This document shows positions 5,210 through 5,278 of a stretch of 5,278 nt of DNA, piece after piece. This stretch comes from JAZQLP01 sp045629205 (GTDB lineage Bacteria; Bacillota; Clostridia; Oscillospirales; UBA644): assembly GCA_045629205.1 (NCBI GenBank), contig JAZQQT010000044.1, positions 1 to 5,278 on the forward strand, read 5' to 3'. A model generated the notes under the pieces. That model did not search any database. It was not told where the DNA came from and saw only the letters and a program-made list of their open reading frames with translations. A program made the translations under genes and the position numbers. Each line of letters starts with the position of its first letter. Position 1 is the stretch's first letter.

Positions 5210-5262
5210 ACGCCGACAGATTTACAATACAATCAGCTGTTTTTTAAGAAAAGAGAATGATG

Positions 5263-5278
5263 ATGAAGAAATTTATTG
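5263..5278 (+). CDS. Start of an unidentified gene, cut by the right edge
   Basis: Three in-frame ATG codons follow one another at 5257, 5260 and 5263. The weak ribosome site AAGAG (5251-5255) is 7 nt from the third, which is preferred, giving MKKFI. A basic start followed by hydrophobic residues would suit a signal peptide, as in the other genes here, but too little is visible to name it. The preceding consensus promoter and the edge position support a real gene. Confidence 0.6.

Overview
The window looks like a Clostridia-type Bacillota genome, plausibly a gut Oscillospirales or Lachnospirales relative (inference). The reasons are sigma-A promoters with exact TATAAT boxes and 17-bp spacers, an AGGAG Shine-Dalgarno, short intrinsic terminators, moderate to low GC, CCA-encoding tRNAs, an S23-type four-helix-bundle gene remnant and a beta-helix lipoprotein of a type common in gut Firmicutes and Bacteroidetes. 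No plasmid, phage or CRISPR hallmark is present.

Left part (1-690, all on the minus strand). A two-tRNA transcript, tRNA-Thr(UGU) then tRNA-Tyr(GUA), starts from a promoter at 662-690. It runs into a 19-bp perfect hairpin (403-445) and then an array of short hairpins joined by GTATATCATC-like linkers (313-398); the last of these is followed by seven U's on the minus strand. Past the array lies a broken four-helix-bundle (S23 / 23S rRNA-intervening-sequence) gene that runs off the left edge. Its two halves are in different frames and about eleven codons appear to be missing between them.

Middle (772-2842, plus strand). A consensus promoter drives three closely spaced genes and ends at a good intrinsic terminator. 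Gene 1 (275 aa) has a cytoplasmic domain, one membrane helix and an outer beta-rich domain. Gene 2 (191 aa) is a secreted beta-rich protein with a classical signal peptide. Gene 3 (164 aa) is an N-terminal membrane anchor with a beta-rich domain that resembles the outer domain of gene 1. The layout suggests an envelope-associated assembly or adhesin of unknown function and is the most likely undescribed system here.

Right part (2844-5278, plus strand). A second consensus promoter, of extended -10 type, drives a 731-aa lipoprotein with a right-handed parallel beta-helix. It resembles GH141-like glycoside hydrolases and probably acts on plant or host glycans at the cell surface. It has its own terminator, followed immediately by a third extended -10 promoter for a gene whose first codons end the window. 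The lipoprotein is thus a separate transcription unit from the three-gene operon.
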